This document shows, in pieces, positions 1-8,500 of a stretch of DNA of 33,290 nucleotides (position 1 is its first letter; each line of letters starts with the position of its first letter). The translations under genes were made by a program, and so were the position numbers. Below the pieces are notes generated by a model that saw only the letters and a list, made by a program, of their open reading frames with translations, had not been told where the DNA came from and ran no database searches. This DNA is from JAVJSD01 sp040219575 (GTDB lineage: Bacteria > Planctomycetota > Planctomycetia > Pirellulales > Pirellulaceae), in NCBI GenBank assembly GCA_040219575.1, contig JAVJSD010000077.1:1-33290 (forward strand), in the 5' to 3' direction.

Positions 1-82
1 TGGGGCATCCGCACTTCCCAACTCTCGCCCATCCTCTGAACACGTGCATCTCGATCTCACGGATTGCACGAGCGAGCGTCAT
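1..82 (-). CDS. Possible 5' end of an unknown gene, running off the left edge
   Basis: An ATG at 82 on the minus strand opens a frame that reads 27 codons to the window edge with no stop. A GGAG ribosome-binding site lies about six bases upstream, which is why the start looks real. The visible peptide begins MTLARAIREIEMHVF and contains a short Cys-Gly-Cys stretch at its right end. I recognise no family and the piece is too short to assign one. It could equally be a chance open stretch in GC-rich DNA. The divergent orientation relative to the next feature gives no functional clue. Confidence 0.3.
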   Translation of the reverse strand, partial: MTLARAIREIEMHVFRGWARVGKCGCP

Positions 83-302
83 TTCTCCGGCACTCTCCCG
101 CCGTCTATGATGGAGCAAAGCGTATGCCGAACAGGCGTGGCCATTCCCCATTTTTCAACAGGCTCTCAGGCAGCGTAGCGACCGAGCTTCCGTGGGTCCA
201 TCCGTGGGCATGGTGCGTTGTCTTGAAACGTCTTGAAACCTGCAGCGGAAGTCGCCCGACTTCCGAAATCGGACGAAACTCTCGGCGCTCTGGCGAGTTC
301 CG
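83..302. other. Gene-free stretch holding a dispersed palindromic repeat
   Basis: Between the possible gene start at 82 and the stop codon of the DUF2071 gene at 303 I see no convincing gene. Open frames here lack a ribosome-binding site and any recognisable protein feature. The right third is occupied by one copy of the GTAGCGGAAGT repeat family. A string reading TTTTTCAACAGGCTC near 150-165 resembles sequence often seen near insertion-element ends, but no partner end is visible. Confidence 0.5.
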
Positions 303-305
303 CTA
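242..305. repeat. GTAGCGGAAGT-family dispersed palindrome, copy 1
   Basis: A 64-bp element bounded by GCAGCGGAAGTCGCC on the left and GGCGAGTTCCGCTAC on the right, so its ends are inverted repeats with inner hairpins. The left arm carries a sub-palindrome (GGAAGTC-gccc-GACTTCC). The same layout recurs at 1915-1980 and 19413-19490, with related pieces at 5469-5584 and 22620-22644. Its right end overlaps the stop codon of the gene at 303-1049. Confidence 0.75.
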
Positions 306-1049
306 CGGACCGACCACTCGGCTGCGCCAGTTGACGACGTCGATCCGCCGGGCGAAGTGCAGCAGAGGCGCCGAGTCGGCAAGCGGCAGGTCGAACGGTC
401 GCAGCATCTCGTTCACGTCGATTTCCGCCTCGGCCCGTTGCAGCGGCCAGGGGATGTGGTGGATCTCCGTCGTGTGCAGCCGCCCCCGTGGATCGACGGC
501 GTACAGACAGTAACGCTCGGTGAGCCAGTGCTCGAGCGTGCCGGTCTCGGCCTGGTAGGGCGAAGACGTCGGTCCGTAACCGGCCGCGAACCGTAGCGGG
601 GCGTCGCCGTCGACGCGCCGCGAATCGTACACGACGCGCTCGCCTTCGCTTCGCACCGACATCCGTGCGTAGTAATACGGCAGGTGAAAGAAACGCCGGG
701 CCGTCCACACCGCCGGGCGGTTCATCGCGTCGAGACTGAGAAACCACACGCCGGCGCGGCCCTGGTGCTCGACATAAATCCGCACGTTCAACTCAGGGAA
801 GGCCGACAACCCCGGCACGTTGGGCATCGCCCGCAGCCCGACGTCCTGCATCCGAAACGGCACCACGCCGATCCACGACACGCCGTCGAACTGCTGCACC
901 TCGAGCGACGCCGGAACGAGAGGATCGAGGGCGGATTTCGGCACGGGCCAGTGGGCGAACAGCAGGTCGCACCACGACTGCCGCATCACCCAGCGACCGC
1001 GGGGCATTTCCCAGGGACGGTGGTCGATTTGCGAGAGCGCAGGGTGCAT
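303..1049 (-). CDS. DUF2071 / YqjF-family protein
   Basis: A 248-residue cytoplasmic protein assigned to the DUF2071 (YqjF-like) family from its overall pattern: an N-terminal stretch with WVMRQSWCDLLFAHWPV, then a ligand-pocket-like LVPASLEVQQFDGVSWIGVVPF, a conserved proline-rich loop and an LNVRIYV strand. Members are about 230-250 residues, so this one is full length. The family has no firmly established function; its fold resembles lipid or small-ligand binding barrels. I chose the ATG at 1049; a GTG at 1064 is in frame and has an AGG about eight bases upstream, so the start is uncertain by five residues. The stop codon TAG is supplied by the end of a dispersed repeat, so the C-terminus may have been altered by insertion of that repeat. 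No operon partner is visible. Confidence 0.8.
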   Translation of the reverse strand: MHPALSQIDHRPWEMPRGRWVMRQSWCDLLFAHWPVPKSALDPLVPASLEVQQFDGVSWIGVVPFRMQDVGLRAMPNVPGLSAFPELNVRIYVEHQGRAGVWFLSLDAMNRPAVWTARRFFHLPYYYARMSVRSEGERVVYDSRRVDGDAPLRFAAGYGPTSSPYQAETGTLEHWLTERYCLYAVDPRGRLHTTEIHHIPWPLQRAEAEIDVNEMLRPFDLPLADSAPLLHFARRIDVVNWRSRVVGP

Positions 1050-1163
1050 CAGAATCTCGCCCACCCGACCTGCGACATTTTTTCCGGGTCAAATTTGTCC
1101 GCGCAAAAGTGCAATGTATGTTTTGGCGGTGAGTCAAGTTGTTCGCAAAAAATGGGGTGGCAA

Positions 1164-1355
1164 ATGGCGGCGATCTACGGAGTCATGTTATTTTTCGTGT
1201 TCGCATTGGCGGCCGCTGATCTGACGGTTCGCTCGGTTCGGCATCGGATGCAGGAGCGGCTCTCCCAGGCCGACGGCAAAGCGACGCCCGGGCGGCATGT
1301 CCCGCGACCGGTCGGATTCGAGCTGCGGCGACGACCGAGCGATCAGTGGTCTTAA
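1164..1355 (+). CDS. Possible small single-pass membrane protein
   Basis: A 63-residue frame with one strongly hydrophobic segment near the N-terminus (IYGVMLFFVFALAAADL), followed by a basic, arginine-rich tail with RSVRHRMQERL. That arrangement would put the tail in the cytoplasm. It starts at an ATG preceded by GGGGTGG; an in-frame ATG at 1152 is an alternative. No family is recognised. It lies between the divergent DUF2071 gene and the response regulator, with no obvious operon partner. The clean membrane segment argues for a real gene, but a chance frame is possible. Confidence 0.4.
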   Translation: MAAIYGVMLFFVFALAAADLTVRSVRHRMQERLSQADGKATPGRHVPRPVGFELRRRPSDQWS

Positions 1356-1413
1356 TCAGGCCGCGAAATCGCTCCTACCGATCTCAGCATTCGCCTTTCG
1401 CGCTTCGGCGCTG

Positions 1414-1869
1414 CTACGTCGCGTCTCCGCCCGACCGCTCGTCGTTCTCCATCTCGTCGATATAGCGCCGCAGCCGTTCGTTTTCGTCGGCCAGATCCTT
1501 CAGCTTGAGCATGATCTCGACGCGTTTCAGCAACTCGAGCTTGTTCACCGGCTTGGAGAGAAAATCGTTTGTGCCGGCTTTAACGCCGCGCTCGATATCG
1601 CCCGGTTCATTCAGGGCCGTGACCATCAACACCAGAATGTGCTGCGTGGCCGGGTCGCCCTTCAGCTTCTGGCAGACCTCGAAACCGCTCAATTTGGGCA
1701 TCATCACGTCGAGCAGGATCAGATTCGGCTGGAACGAGGTCACCTTGTCGAGCGTGTCCTGCCCGTCGACGGCGATCTCCACATCGCAGTCGATCTCCGA
1801 CAGATACGCCTCCAGCAGTTCGCAGTTGGCCTGGTTGTCGTCGGCGATGAGAATCCGGTTCTCAGACAT
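1414..1869 (-). CDS. Single-domain response regulator (receiver domain)
   Basis: A 151-residue CheY-like receiver of two-component signalling. The acidic pair is Asp10-Asp11 (ILIADDNQ), the phospho-acceptor is Asp54 in LILLDVMMPKLSGFE, the conserved threonine is in VTALNEPGD, and the lysine is in FLSKPVNKLEL. The domain ends near residue 120. A short charged helical tail (LADENERLRRYIDEMEND) follows, probably a coiled coil, with no DNA-binding output domain. Its partner kinase is not in the window, so the pathway is unknown. The frame continues upstream of the ATG at 1869, but that extension reads through a dispersed repeat and I exclude it. The start itself has only weak ribosome-binding sequence. 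Confidence 0.88.
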   Translation of the reverse strand: MSENRILIADDNQANCELLEAYLSEIDCDVEIAVDGQDTLDKVTSFQPNLILLDVMMPKLSGFEVCQKLKGDPATQHILVLMVTALNEPGDIERGVKAGTNDFLSKPVNKLELLKRVEIMLKLKDLADENERLRRYIDEMENDERSGGDAT

Positions 1870-1914
1870 GTTCGACTCGCGGTTGTGGGATACGGGATTC
1901 TTGGTGGGAAACCC

Positions 1915-1980
1915 GTAGCGGAAGTCGCCAAGACTTTCGAATACGCGCCCGGTCTTCAAAGCTCTGGCGAGTTCCGCTAC
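1915..1980. repeat. GTAGCGGAAGT-family dispersed palindrome, copy 2
   Basis: The cleanest copy: a 66-bp element with perfect terminal inverted repeats GTAGCGGAA and TTCCGCTAC. Inside it are GTCGCC and GGCGAG arms and a less conserved middle. It sits 46 bp upstream of the response regulator start, so it lies in that gene's leader or promoter region. It could affect transcription or message stability. Confidence 0.8.
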
Positions 1981-2041
1981 AGGTGCGCCAGAGATTGCTT
2001 ACTACTGCGGCGACGATTATACCGTTTCCGACGAGATCGCG

Positions 2042-3301
2042 TCAGGCGGAGGCCTGCTCCAGCGACGCGGCGGGGACGGGGAATTGGCCGCACAACTCCG
2101 ACACTTGGCCGCGAATCTGGCGATGGACGGACTCGTCGTCGGGGGCTTTGAGCGCGTCGAGCATCCAGCCGCCGATGCTCCGCATCTCGGACTGCCCCAT
2201 GCCGCGGGTGGTCAGCGCCGGCGTGCCGATGCGGATGCCCGAGGGATCCATCGGTTTGCGCTCGTCGTAGGGGATCATGTTCTTGTTGACGGTGATGCCG
2301 CAGGCTTCGAGCGCCTTTTCGGCCGTCGCGCCGCCGATGCCGATGGCCGTCACATCGACCAGCATCAGGTGGTTCTCGGTGCCGCCGCTGATGAGCGTCA
2401 GGCCCCCTGAGGCCAGCACGTCGGCCAGCGTCTTGGCGTTGTCGATGATCGCCTGGGCGTAGGTCTTGAACTCCGGGGCCATCGCCTCCTGGAAGCAGAT
2501 CGCCTTGCCCGCCACCACGTGCATCAGCGGACCACCCTGCAAACCCGGAAACACGCTGCGGTTGACGTCTTTACCGTATTGCTCGCGGCAGAGGATCAGA
2601 CCGGCCCGGGGACCGCGGAGCGTCTTGTGCGTGGTGGTGGTCACAAAGTCGGCCACGGGCACGGGATTGTCGTGCAGTCCGGCGGCGACCAGTCCCGCGT
2701 AGTGGGCCATGTCGACGAACAGCTTGGCCCCCACTTCGGAGGCGATTTCGGCGAAGCGGCCGTGCGGAATCTCGCGGGGATAGGCGCTGGCGCCCGCCAC
2801 GATCATCTTCGGCTTGTGCTCACGGGCCAGCCTCGCGACCTGGTCGAAGTCGATGCGGTGCGTATCACGCGTCACGCCGTAGTTGATGAAGTTGTACAGC
2901 TGGCCGGAGATGTTCAGCTTCATGCCGTGCGTGAGGTGGCCGCCGTGGGCCAGGTCGAGGCCGAGCACGGTGTCGCCGGGACTCAGCGCGGTGAGGTAGA
3001 CCGCTTGGTTGGCCTGCGAGCCGGCGTGCGGCTGTACGTTGGCGAACTCGGCGCCGAACAGCTTCTTGGCGCGATCGCGGGCTAGGTTCTCGACCGTGTC
3101 GACGTGCTCGCAGCCGCCGTAGTAGCGACGCCCGGGATAGCCTTCGGCGTACTTGTTGGTCAGCACGCTGCCGACCGCCTGCATGACGGCGACGCTGGTG
3201 TAGTTCTCGCTGGCGATCATTTCCAGGCCGTCGTGCTGGCGGTGCATTTCGCCGGCGATGGCGGACCAGACTTCCGGGTCTTGCTGCTCGATGAAATTCA
3301 T
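2042..3301 (-). CDS. glyA: Serine hydroxymethyltransferase
   Basis: A 419-residue pyridoxal-phosphate enzyme of the cytoplasm that interconverts serine and glycine while moving a one-carbon unit to or from tetrahydrofolate. The N-terminus carries the family's LEMIASENYTS motif and the substrate loop YAEGYPGRRYYGG. The cofactor lysine is Lys226 in VTTTTHKTLRGPRAG, with the cofactor-binding Asp-x-x-His in FVDMAHYAGLVAAG upstream. Length is normal for bacterial GlyA (about 415-430). I start at the ATG at 3301; a GTG at 3313 would add four residues, and neither has a clear ribosome-binding site. It stands alone. No riboswitch could be recognised in the upstream region. Confidence 0.97.
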   Translation of the reverse strand: MNFIEQQDPEVWSAIAGEMHRQHDGLEMIASENYTSVAVMQAVGSVLTNKYAEGYPGRRYYGGCEHVDTVENLARDRAKKLFGAEFANVQPHAGSQANQAVYLTALSPGDTVLGLDLAHGGHLTHGMKLNISGQLYNFINYGVTRDTHRIDFDQVARLAREHKPKMIVAGASAYPREIPHGRFAEIASEVGAKLFVDMAHYAGLVAAGLHDNPVPVADFVTTTTHKTLRGPRAGLILCREQYGKDVNRSVFPGLQGGPLMHVVAGKAICFQEAMAPEFKTYAQAIIDNAKTLADVLASGGLTLISGGTENHLMLVDVTAIGIGGATAEKALEACGITVNKNMIPYDERKPMDPSGIRIGTPALTTRGMGQSEMRSIGGWMLDALKAPDDESVHRQIRGQVSELCGQFPVPAASLEQASA

Positions 3302-4059
3302 GTGGGGAGTCACACGTGCGGTTTACAGGGGTAGTGGAAGCGCCACAAGGGATTGTTGAAGCCTCCGGCGCGACCGTCAACGGGGCGCTCGTACCGACGC
3401 CCGCAATTCCCCAAGCTGGCCGACGGCCTGGCCGTCGAGGGCCGGAATATTCCGAATTTCCGGTCGATTCTCGTTCCCGCCGCGCAATTAGACGGGGGCG
3501 GGGCCGTCGGCAATGCCCTCGACCATGTAACAAACGACGGCCGCTCGCGCCCAGCTCAAGTGGAGAGTCAACCGGAGAGTCAATCACTGACAACTGCAGG
3601 ATTCTCGGAGCGAAACGCCATGACCATGCTGGTAGAAAACTTTCTCGAAGACCACACGGAAAGCTCCCCCCCCACCCCCTTCTTGTTATACTGGCGTTTC
3701 CGCCCCACCCACCCCTGGAACCTCGAGCGGTTTTCCGAGCGACCGAAGGCGCACAATCGCTTCTTCAATCTCTTGGAGCGCGGCATCGAGGCACGTTTCG
3801 AGACCACCCGCGAAGCGACGACCCACCGCGCGGCGAGCCAGCAACACACGGAGCCGCGGGGACGTTCGACTCGGCGAGACACGACCAGCCCCACGGCGCT
3901 GCCCAACGTCGCCCGTGCGGCCGTGAACTGAGACCGCTCCAGCATGCGAGGGGCGATCTCGACGGCCGTAGCGGCGGCGCATTCCGCACAGCTCCCACCA
4001 GCCTCCCCCAGGCGCCGGCAAGTCCGTCTCGCGAGGTCGGAAACTGGGACGTTTCGTAA
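3302..4059. other. 758 bp without a convincing gene
   Basis: Between glyA and the efflux promoter region I find several open frames on both strands, but none has a good ribosome-binding site with a recognisable protein. The most protein-like is a minus-strand stretch ending at 3686 that would give about 55 residues with a helical run (LDAALQEIEEAIVRLRSL), but its start cannot be fixed. A run of cytosines lies at about 3667-3680. A GGCC-rich inverted stretch (GGCCGACGGCCTGGCCGTCGAGGGCC, split across 3418-3443) could form a hairpin in the glyA leader. Confidence 0.5.
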
Positions 4060-4078
4060 GTGATTCTGGTAGAATCAC
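4060..4078. promoter_or_regulatory. Perfect 8-bp dyad, candidate operator of the efflux operon
   Basis: GTGATTCT-GGT-AGAATCAC is a perfect inverted repeat 85 bp upstream of the adaptor start codon. It contains TAGAAT (4070-4075), a five-of-six match to a -10 box, although no good -35 is visible. Efflux operons are commonly repressed by TetR- or MarR-type regulators at such dyads. No regulator gene is adjacent, so the assignment is inference. Confidence 0.5.
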
Positions 4079-4163
4079 CACGCAACATGGTGGAGCAAGT
4101 AGACGACGCATGGATGCAGGTCGCGCAGCGCAGCACCACGGTCTTCGACAACAGGTCCCCCCC

Positions 4164-5450
4164 ATGCCGTCCCGCCACTGGAGTTGCTCGCGCCGCGACG
4201 CGGCGCGTGGATCCATCTTCACTTTCCTCGTCGTTCTCGCCTCGGGTTGCCATCCGGCGACCTCCAATCCCGAGTCGGCCGACGATTCCCACGAATCGCC
4301 GCGCAACGTCGCCGCCGTGGAAGCACGACTGGAGAACTGGCCGAAAACCGTCCGCGTGCAAGGCAGCCTGCTGGGCGACGAGCACGCCGTCATCGGCGCC
4401 AAGATTCCCGGGCGGGTCGACGCCGTTCAGGTTGATCTCGGCAGCGTCGTCCACCAGGGGCAGTTGCTGGTACAACTCGACCAACGTGAACACGAACTGC
4501 AAGTGCAGCAGGCCGAAGCGCAATTGCGGCAGTCCTGCGCCGCGGTCGGCCTCACCCCCGATCAGTCGGAAGCCGACCTCGACCGCGAAAACGCCCCGCC
4601 CGTGCTGCTGGAAAAGGCCCTGCTCGACGAGACGCTGGCCAACTACGACCGCGGCCTGCGGTTGATGCAGCGCGACGCCCTGAGCGACACGGAGTTCGCC
4701 CGGCTCAAGGCCGCCTACGGCACCGCGCAGGCCCGTTATCAATCGGCGCTCAACGGCGTCGGCGAGACGATTGCGCTGGTCGGCGTCCGCCGCGCCGAGT
4801 TGGCGCTCGCCGAGGAGCGACTCGCTTTCGCCAAGATCGTCGCCCCCTTCGACGCCGTCGTCGAACACCGGCATGTCTCGGCCGGCGAGTACCTCCAGGT
4901 CGGCCAGCCGATCGTGTCGCTGGTCCGCGCCGATAAGCTTCGCTTCACGGCCGGTGTGCCCGAGAGCAAGTCCGCCGAGATTCGTCCCGGCCAGGCCGTG
5001 CGGATCTATCTGCCCGACGACCGCCGCCCGCTCGACGCGGAGATCTCGCGCGTCAGTCCCGCGCTGACGCAGACCAGCCGCGCGCTGTGGATCGAGGCCG
5101 ACGTCCCCAATCCCGACCTCAAACTGCGGGCTGGTCTGTTCGCCGAAGCCGAGATCATCGTCCAACCGCAGGCCAAGTCGCTGACGGTGCCGGCCCGCGC
5201 GGTCGCCGAGTTCGCGGGCATTCAAAAGGTCTGGGTGGTGCGCGACGGCGAGGCGCGCGAGAAGCCGGTTCGCGTCGGACGCCGCGACGTCGGTCGCGTC
5301 GAGATCCTCGAGGGCCTCGAACCGGGCGACGTGGTGGTCGGCAATTCTTCGGACGGCCGCAGCGGCGCCGTGGCGGCCGTTACAGGTGTCGCCAGCGACC
5401 CGACCGAAGCCGCGCCGAACGGAACGACGGGGGAAGGGCTGCTCGAATAA
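4164..5450 (+). CDS. RND efflux periplasmic adaptor lipoprotein (HlyD/MFP family)
   Basis: A 428-residue membrane-fusion protein that bridges an RND pump to an outer-membrane channel. The N-terminus is a lipoprotein signal with lipobox LASGC, so Cys29 should be lipidated. Next come a barrel-sandwich half-motif (GSLLGDEHAVIGAKIPGRVD, then LDQREHELQ), a helical hairpin rich in Gln, Ala and Glu (about residues 110-220), the returning lipoyl half (IVAPFDAVVEHRHVSAGEYL) and a beta-barrel/membrane-proximal region ending in RVEILEGLEPGDVVV. The length is somewhat over the AcrA norm. I chose the ATG at 4164, with AGG upstream and the signal peptide starting there; 18 upstream codons are in frame but unlikely. 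The pump gene follows 149 bp downstream, and the spacer holds repeat sequence. Confidence 0.93.
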   Translation: MPSRHWSCSRRDAARGSIFTFLVVLASGCHPATSNPESADDSHESPRNVAAVEARLENWPKTVRVQGSLLGDEHAVIGAKIPGRVDAVQVDLGSVVHQGQLLVQLDQREHELQVQQAEAQLRQSCAAVGLTPDQSEADLDRENAPPVLLEKALLDETLANYDRGLRLMQRDALSDTEFARLKAAYGTAQARYQSALNGVGETIALVGVRRAELALAEERLAFAKIVAPFDAVVEHRHVSAGEYLQVGQPIVSLVRADKLRFTAGVPESKSAEIRPGQAVRIYLPDDRRPLDAEISRVSPALTQTSRALWIEADVPNPDLKLRAGLFAEAEIIVQPQAKSLTVPARAVAEFAGIQKVWVVRDGEAREKPVRVGRRDVGRVEILEGLEPGDVVVGNSSDGRSGAVAAVTGVASDPTEAAPNGTTGEGLLE

Positions 5451-5468
5451 ACGGAGCCCTCCCTGCTC

Positions 5469-5584
5469 GTAGCGGAACTCGTGAGAGTTCCGAGCTGCGT
5501 GAATAAGGGAAGTCTCGCGATATCCGCAACGTACTTTCTCTCGTGGAAAGCGGGAAGTCTCACGACCTGCGCTACGTACTTTCC
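5469..5584. repeat. GTAGCGGAAGT-family repeats between efflux genes, composite copy 3
   Basis: A diverged cluster within the adaptor-pump spacer. It starts GTAGCGGAACTCGTGAGAGTTCC, a hairpin with GGAACTC/GAGTTCC arms. It continues with GGGAAGTCTCGCGA and GGGAAGTCTCACGACCTGCGCTAC. Two ACGTACTTTC strings (near 5530 and 5575) suggest local duplication. Being inside a presumed operon, it could modulate the relative expression of the two genes through RNA structure. Confidence 0.6.
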
Positions 5585-5599
5585 AGTCGGAGTTGAACG

Positions 5600-8500
5600 A
5601 TGCAGTGGCTCGCCGACGTCTGCGTTCGCCGCCCCGTATTCGCCATGATGCTGATCGCGGCGCTGGTGGTGGCGGGCCTCGCTTCCTACGCGCAACTTGG
5701 CGTCGATCGCTTCCCCAACATCGACATGCCCTCGGTGCGTGTGTTCACGCTTTATCCGGGCGCGGCGGCGGCGGAAGTCGAGTCGGAAGTGACGCAGGTG
5801 CTGGAGGACGCCGTTTCCACGGTGGCCGGCATCGAGGAGCTGCGCTCGATTACGGCCGACGGCTCCTCGCTGGTGCTGCTCACCTTCGAGATCGACCGCG
5901 ACATCGACTCCGCCACGCAGGACGTCCGCGACGCCGTGGCCGGCGCGCTCAACCAGCTTCCACCCGACGTCGATCCCCCGGTTGTCCGCAAGCAGGATCT
6001 CGACGCCTCGCCGATCATGTCGCTGGCGGTTTCCGGACCGCGCGAGCATCGCGAGCTGTACGTGCTGGCCGACCGCTACGTGAAAAGCGTCGTGCAGTCG
6101 GCCCAGGGTGTGGGCGAGGTCGTCATCGAGGGCGCCACCGATCGGGCGGTGCGCATCGACATCGAAGCCCGCCGCCTGGCCGCCCATCGGCTGTCGATCG
6201 CCCAGGTGCACGAGGCGTTGTTGGCGCAGAACGCCGAAATCCCCGGCGGACGCGTCGACGCCGGTCAGCGCGAACTCACGCTCCGCACCCTGGGACGCAT
6301 GCCGACCGCCGAGGAGTTCTCCGACCTGGTGGTCACGACGGTCGAAGGCACACCGATCACCATCAGCGACCTGGGGCGGGCGGTCGACGCCCAGAAAGAA
6401 GAACGCACGGTCGCCCGCTTCGACGGCGAAGCGGCCGTCGTCCTGGAAGTGCAACGTCAATCGGGCGCCAACACCGTCGAAGTGATCGACGCCGTGAAGG
6501 AGCGGCTGCAGCAGTCGCGCCGCCTGCTGCCGGACGACGTGAAAGTCGAAGTGCTGCAGGACCAATCGCGCTACATCGGCGCGGCGATGCACGAGATCCA
6601 GAACCATCTGATCGGCGGCAGCATCCTGGCCAGCATCGTGGTGCTGTTGTTCATGCGCTCCTGGCGTTCGACCGTCATCGCGGCGGTCGCCATCCCGACT
6701 TCGATCATCGGCACGTTCGCCTTCATGCGGGCCTTCGGCTTCACGATGAACAACGTGACCATGCTGGCCCTGGTGCTGATGGTGGGCGTGGTGATCGACG
6801 ACGCCATCGTGGTGTTGGAGAACGTGTTTCGCACCATCGAGGAAAAGCACCGTCCGCCGATGCAGGCGGCCATCGAAGGCACGCGCGAGATCGGCCTGGC
6901 GGTGCTGGCCACGACGCTCTCGCTGGTGATCGTGTTCCTGCCGGTGTCGTTCATCTCCAGCGTGACGGGGCGGCTGCTGTTCGAGTTCGGCATCACCGCC
7001 ACGGTGGCCGTGTTGATTTCGATGCTGGTCAGTTTCTCGCTGACGCCGATGATGTGCAGCCGCATGCTGCGGCGCGCGCCGCACGGCGACGGCGATGCCG
7101 ACGCCGAGCCCGCCTCGCGACGCGGCTTTTACCACTGGATCGAAGAAGGCTACATGCTCTGCCTGCGGGGCGCGATGCGTTGCCGTTGGTTGGTGCTGAT
7201 CGTGGTGCTGGCCCTGATCGCCTCGAACGTGCCGCTGTTCTCGATGGTCAGCCAGGACTACATTCCCACCAATGTCGACGAGTCGGAATTCGAAATCCGC
7301 CTTACCGCGCCCGAAGGCGCGACCGCCATCGCCATGCGGGGCGTGCTCGACGAACTGGAAGACGACTTCCTGGCGGTGCCGGGCGTCGAGCACGTGCTGT
7401 CGACCGTCGGCGGCAGCTTCATCCGCGGCGTGAACAGCGCCAACATCTATGTTCGCCTGCAGGACATCGAGGAGCGTTCGTTCTCCCTCACGAGACTGTT
7501 TCACGCCACGCTCGCCGGCGATCCGCTGGCCGCCTTCCGCGGCAATTTCAACCAACGCGAGAAAATGCAGGCCATGCGTAAGATTGTGGCCCGCTATCCT
7601 GAACTGCGGGCCTCGATCCGCAACCTGACGTCGTTCCGCCAGGGCGCGCCGGTCGATATCGACTTCGTCGTCACCGGCCCCGACCTCGATACGCTGTCGA
7701 CGTACAGCGCGAAACTCCGCGATCGCGTGGCGCAGATCCCCGGCGTGGTCGACGTCGACGTCACGCTCCGCTTCGACCGGCCGAACCTGCTGGCGCACAT
7801 CGATCGCCAGCGGGCCGCCGCGCTGGGCACCGACGTCCGCGAGATTGCCGACACGCTGCGGTTGGCGGTCGGCGGCGACGACCGCGCCTCGCGCTTTTAC
7901 GACGAGAAGGCTGACGACGCCTACGACGTCGAACTGCGGCTGGTCGGCGTGGATCGCGACGACCCCGACTCCATCTCGCAGCTTTACGTCCGCACCGATC
8001 CGGTGATCGCCCCGGCCGCCTACAGCGCCGCGCGGACGCCGGCCGTCGGCATGCCGGTGATCGCCGGGTTGGAAGGCGGCGCCGGTCCCTCGCTGACCCG
8101 CATCGACAACCTCGTCCACTTCGAGGAACGCTTCACCCCGGCGCGCATCGATCGGCTCGATCATCAGCGGATGGTGGCGGTGCGGGCGAATATCGTCGCC
8201 GGCTACGCGCTGGCCGACCGCTTGGAGGCGGTGCGGCAGGCGGCGGTCGAGGTCGGCATTCCGCGCGGCTGTTCGACGCAGGTATTGGGCCGCGGGCGGG
8301 AGCTTGATCGCACGCTGCTCGACTTCGGCTGGATGTTCCTGCTGTCGTTCGTGTTCATGTACATCGTGTTGGCCGCGCAGTACGAGCATCTGATCCACCC
8401 GCTGACGATTCTCATCTCGCTGCCGCTGGCGGTGCCGTTTGGGTTGCTCAGCCTGTGGATCGGCGGCGAGACGCTGAACCTGTATTCGGCGCTGGGCATT

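Noticed and set aside
145..170. Possible insertion-sequence end (TTTTTCAACAGGCTC)
   Set aside because: No matching inverted end, target duplication or transposase frame is visible nearby.
3302..3600. Possible riboswitch (glycine or SAM type) in the glyA leader
   Set aside because: I could find hairpins but no match to the conserved core sequences of known riboswitches.
3580..3945. Overlapping frames on both strands between glyA and the efflux genes
   Set aside because: No ribosome-binding site and no protein-like pattern that holds from a defined start, so I list the stretch as gene-free.
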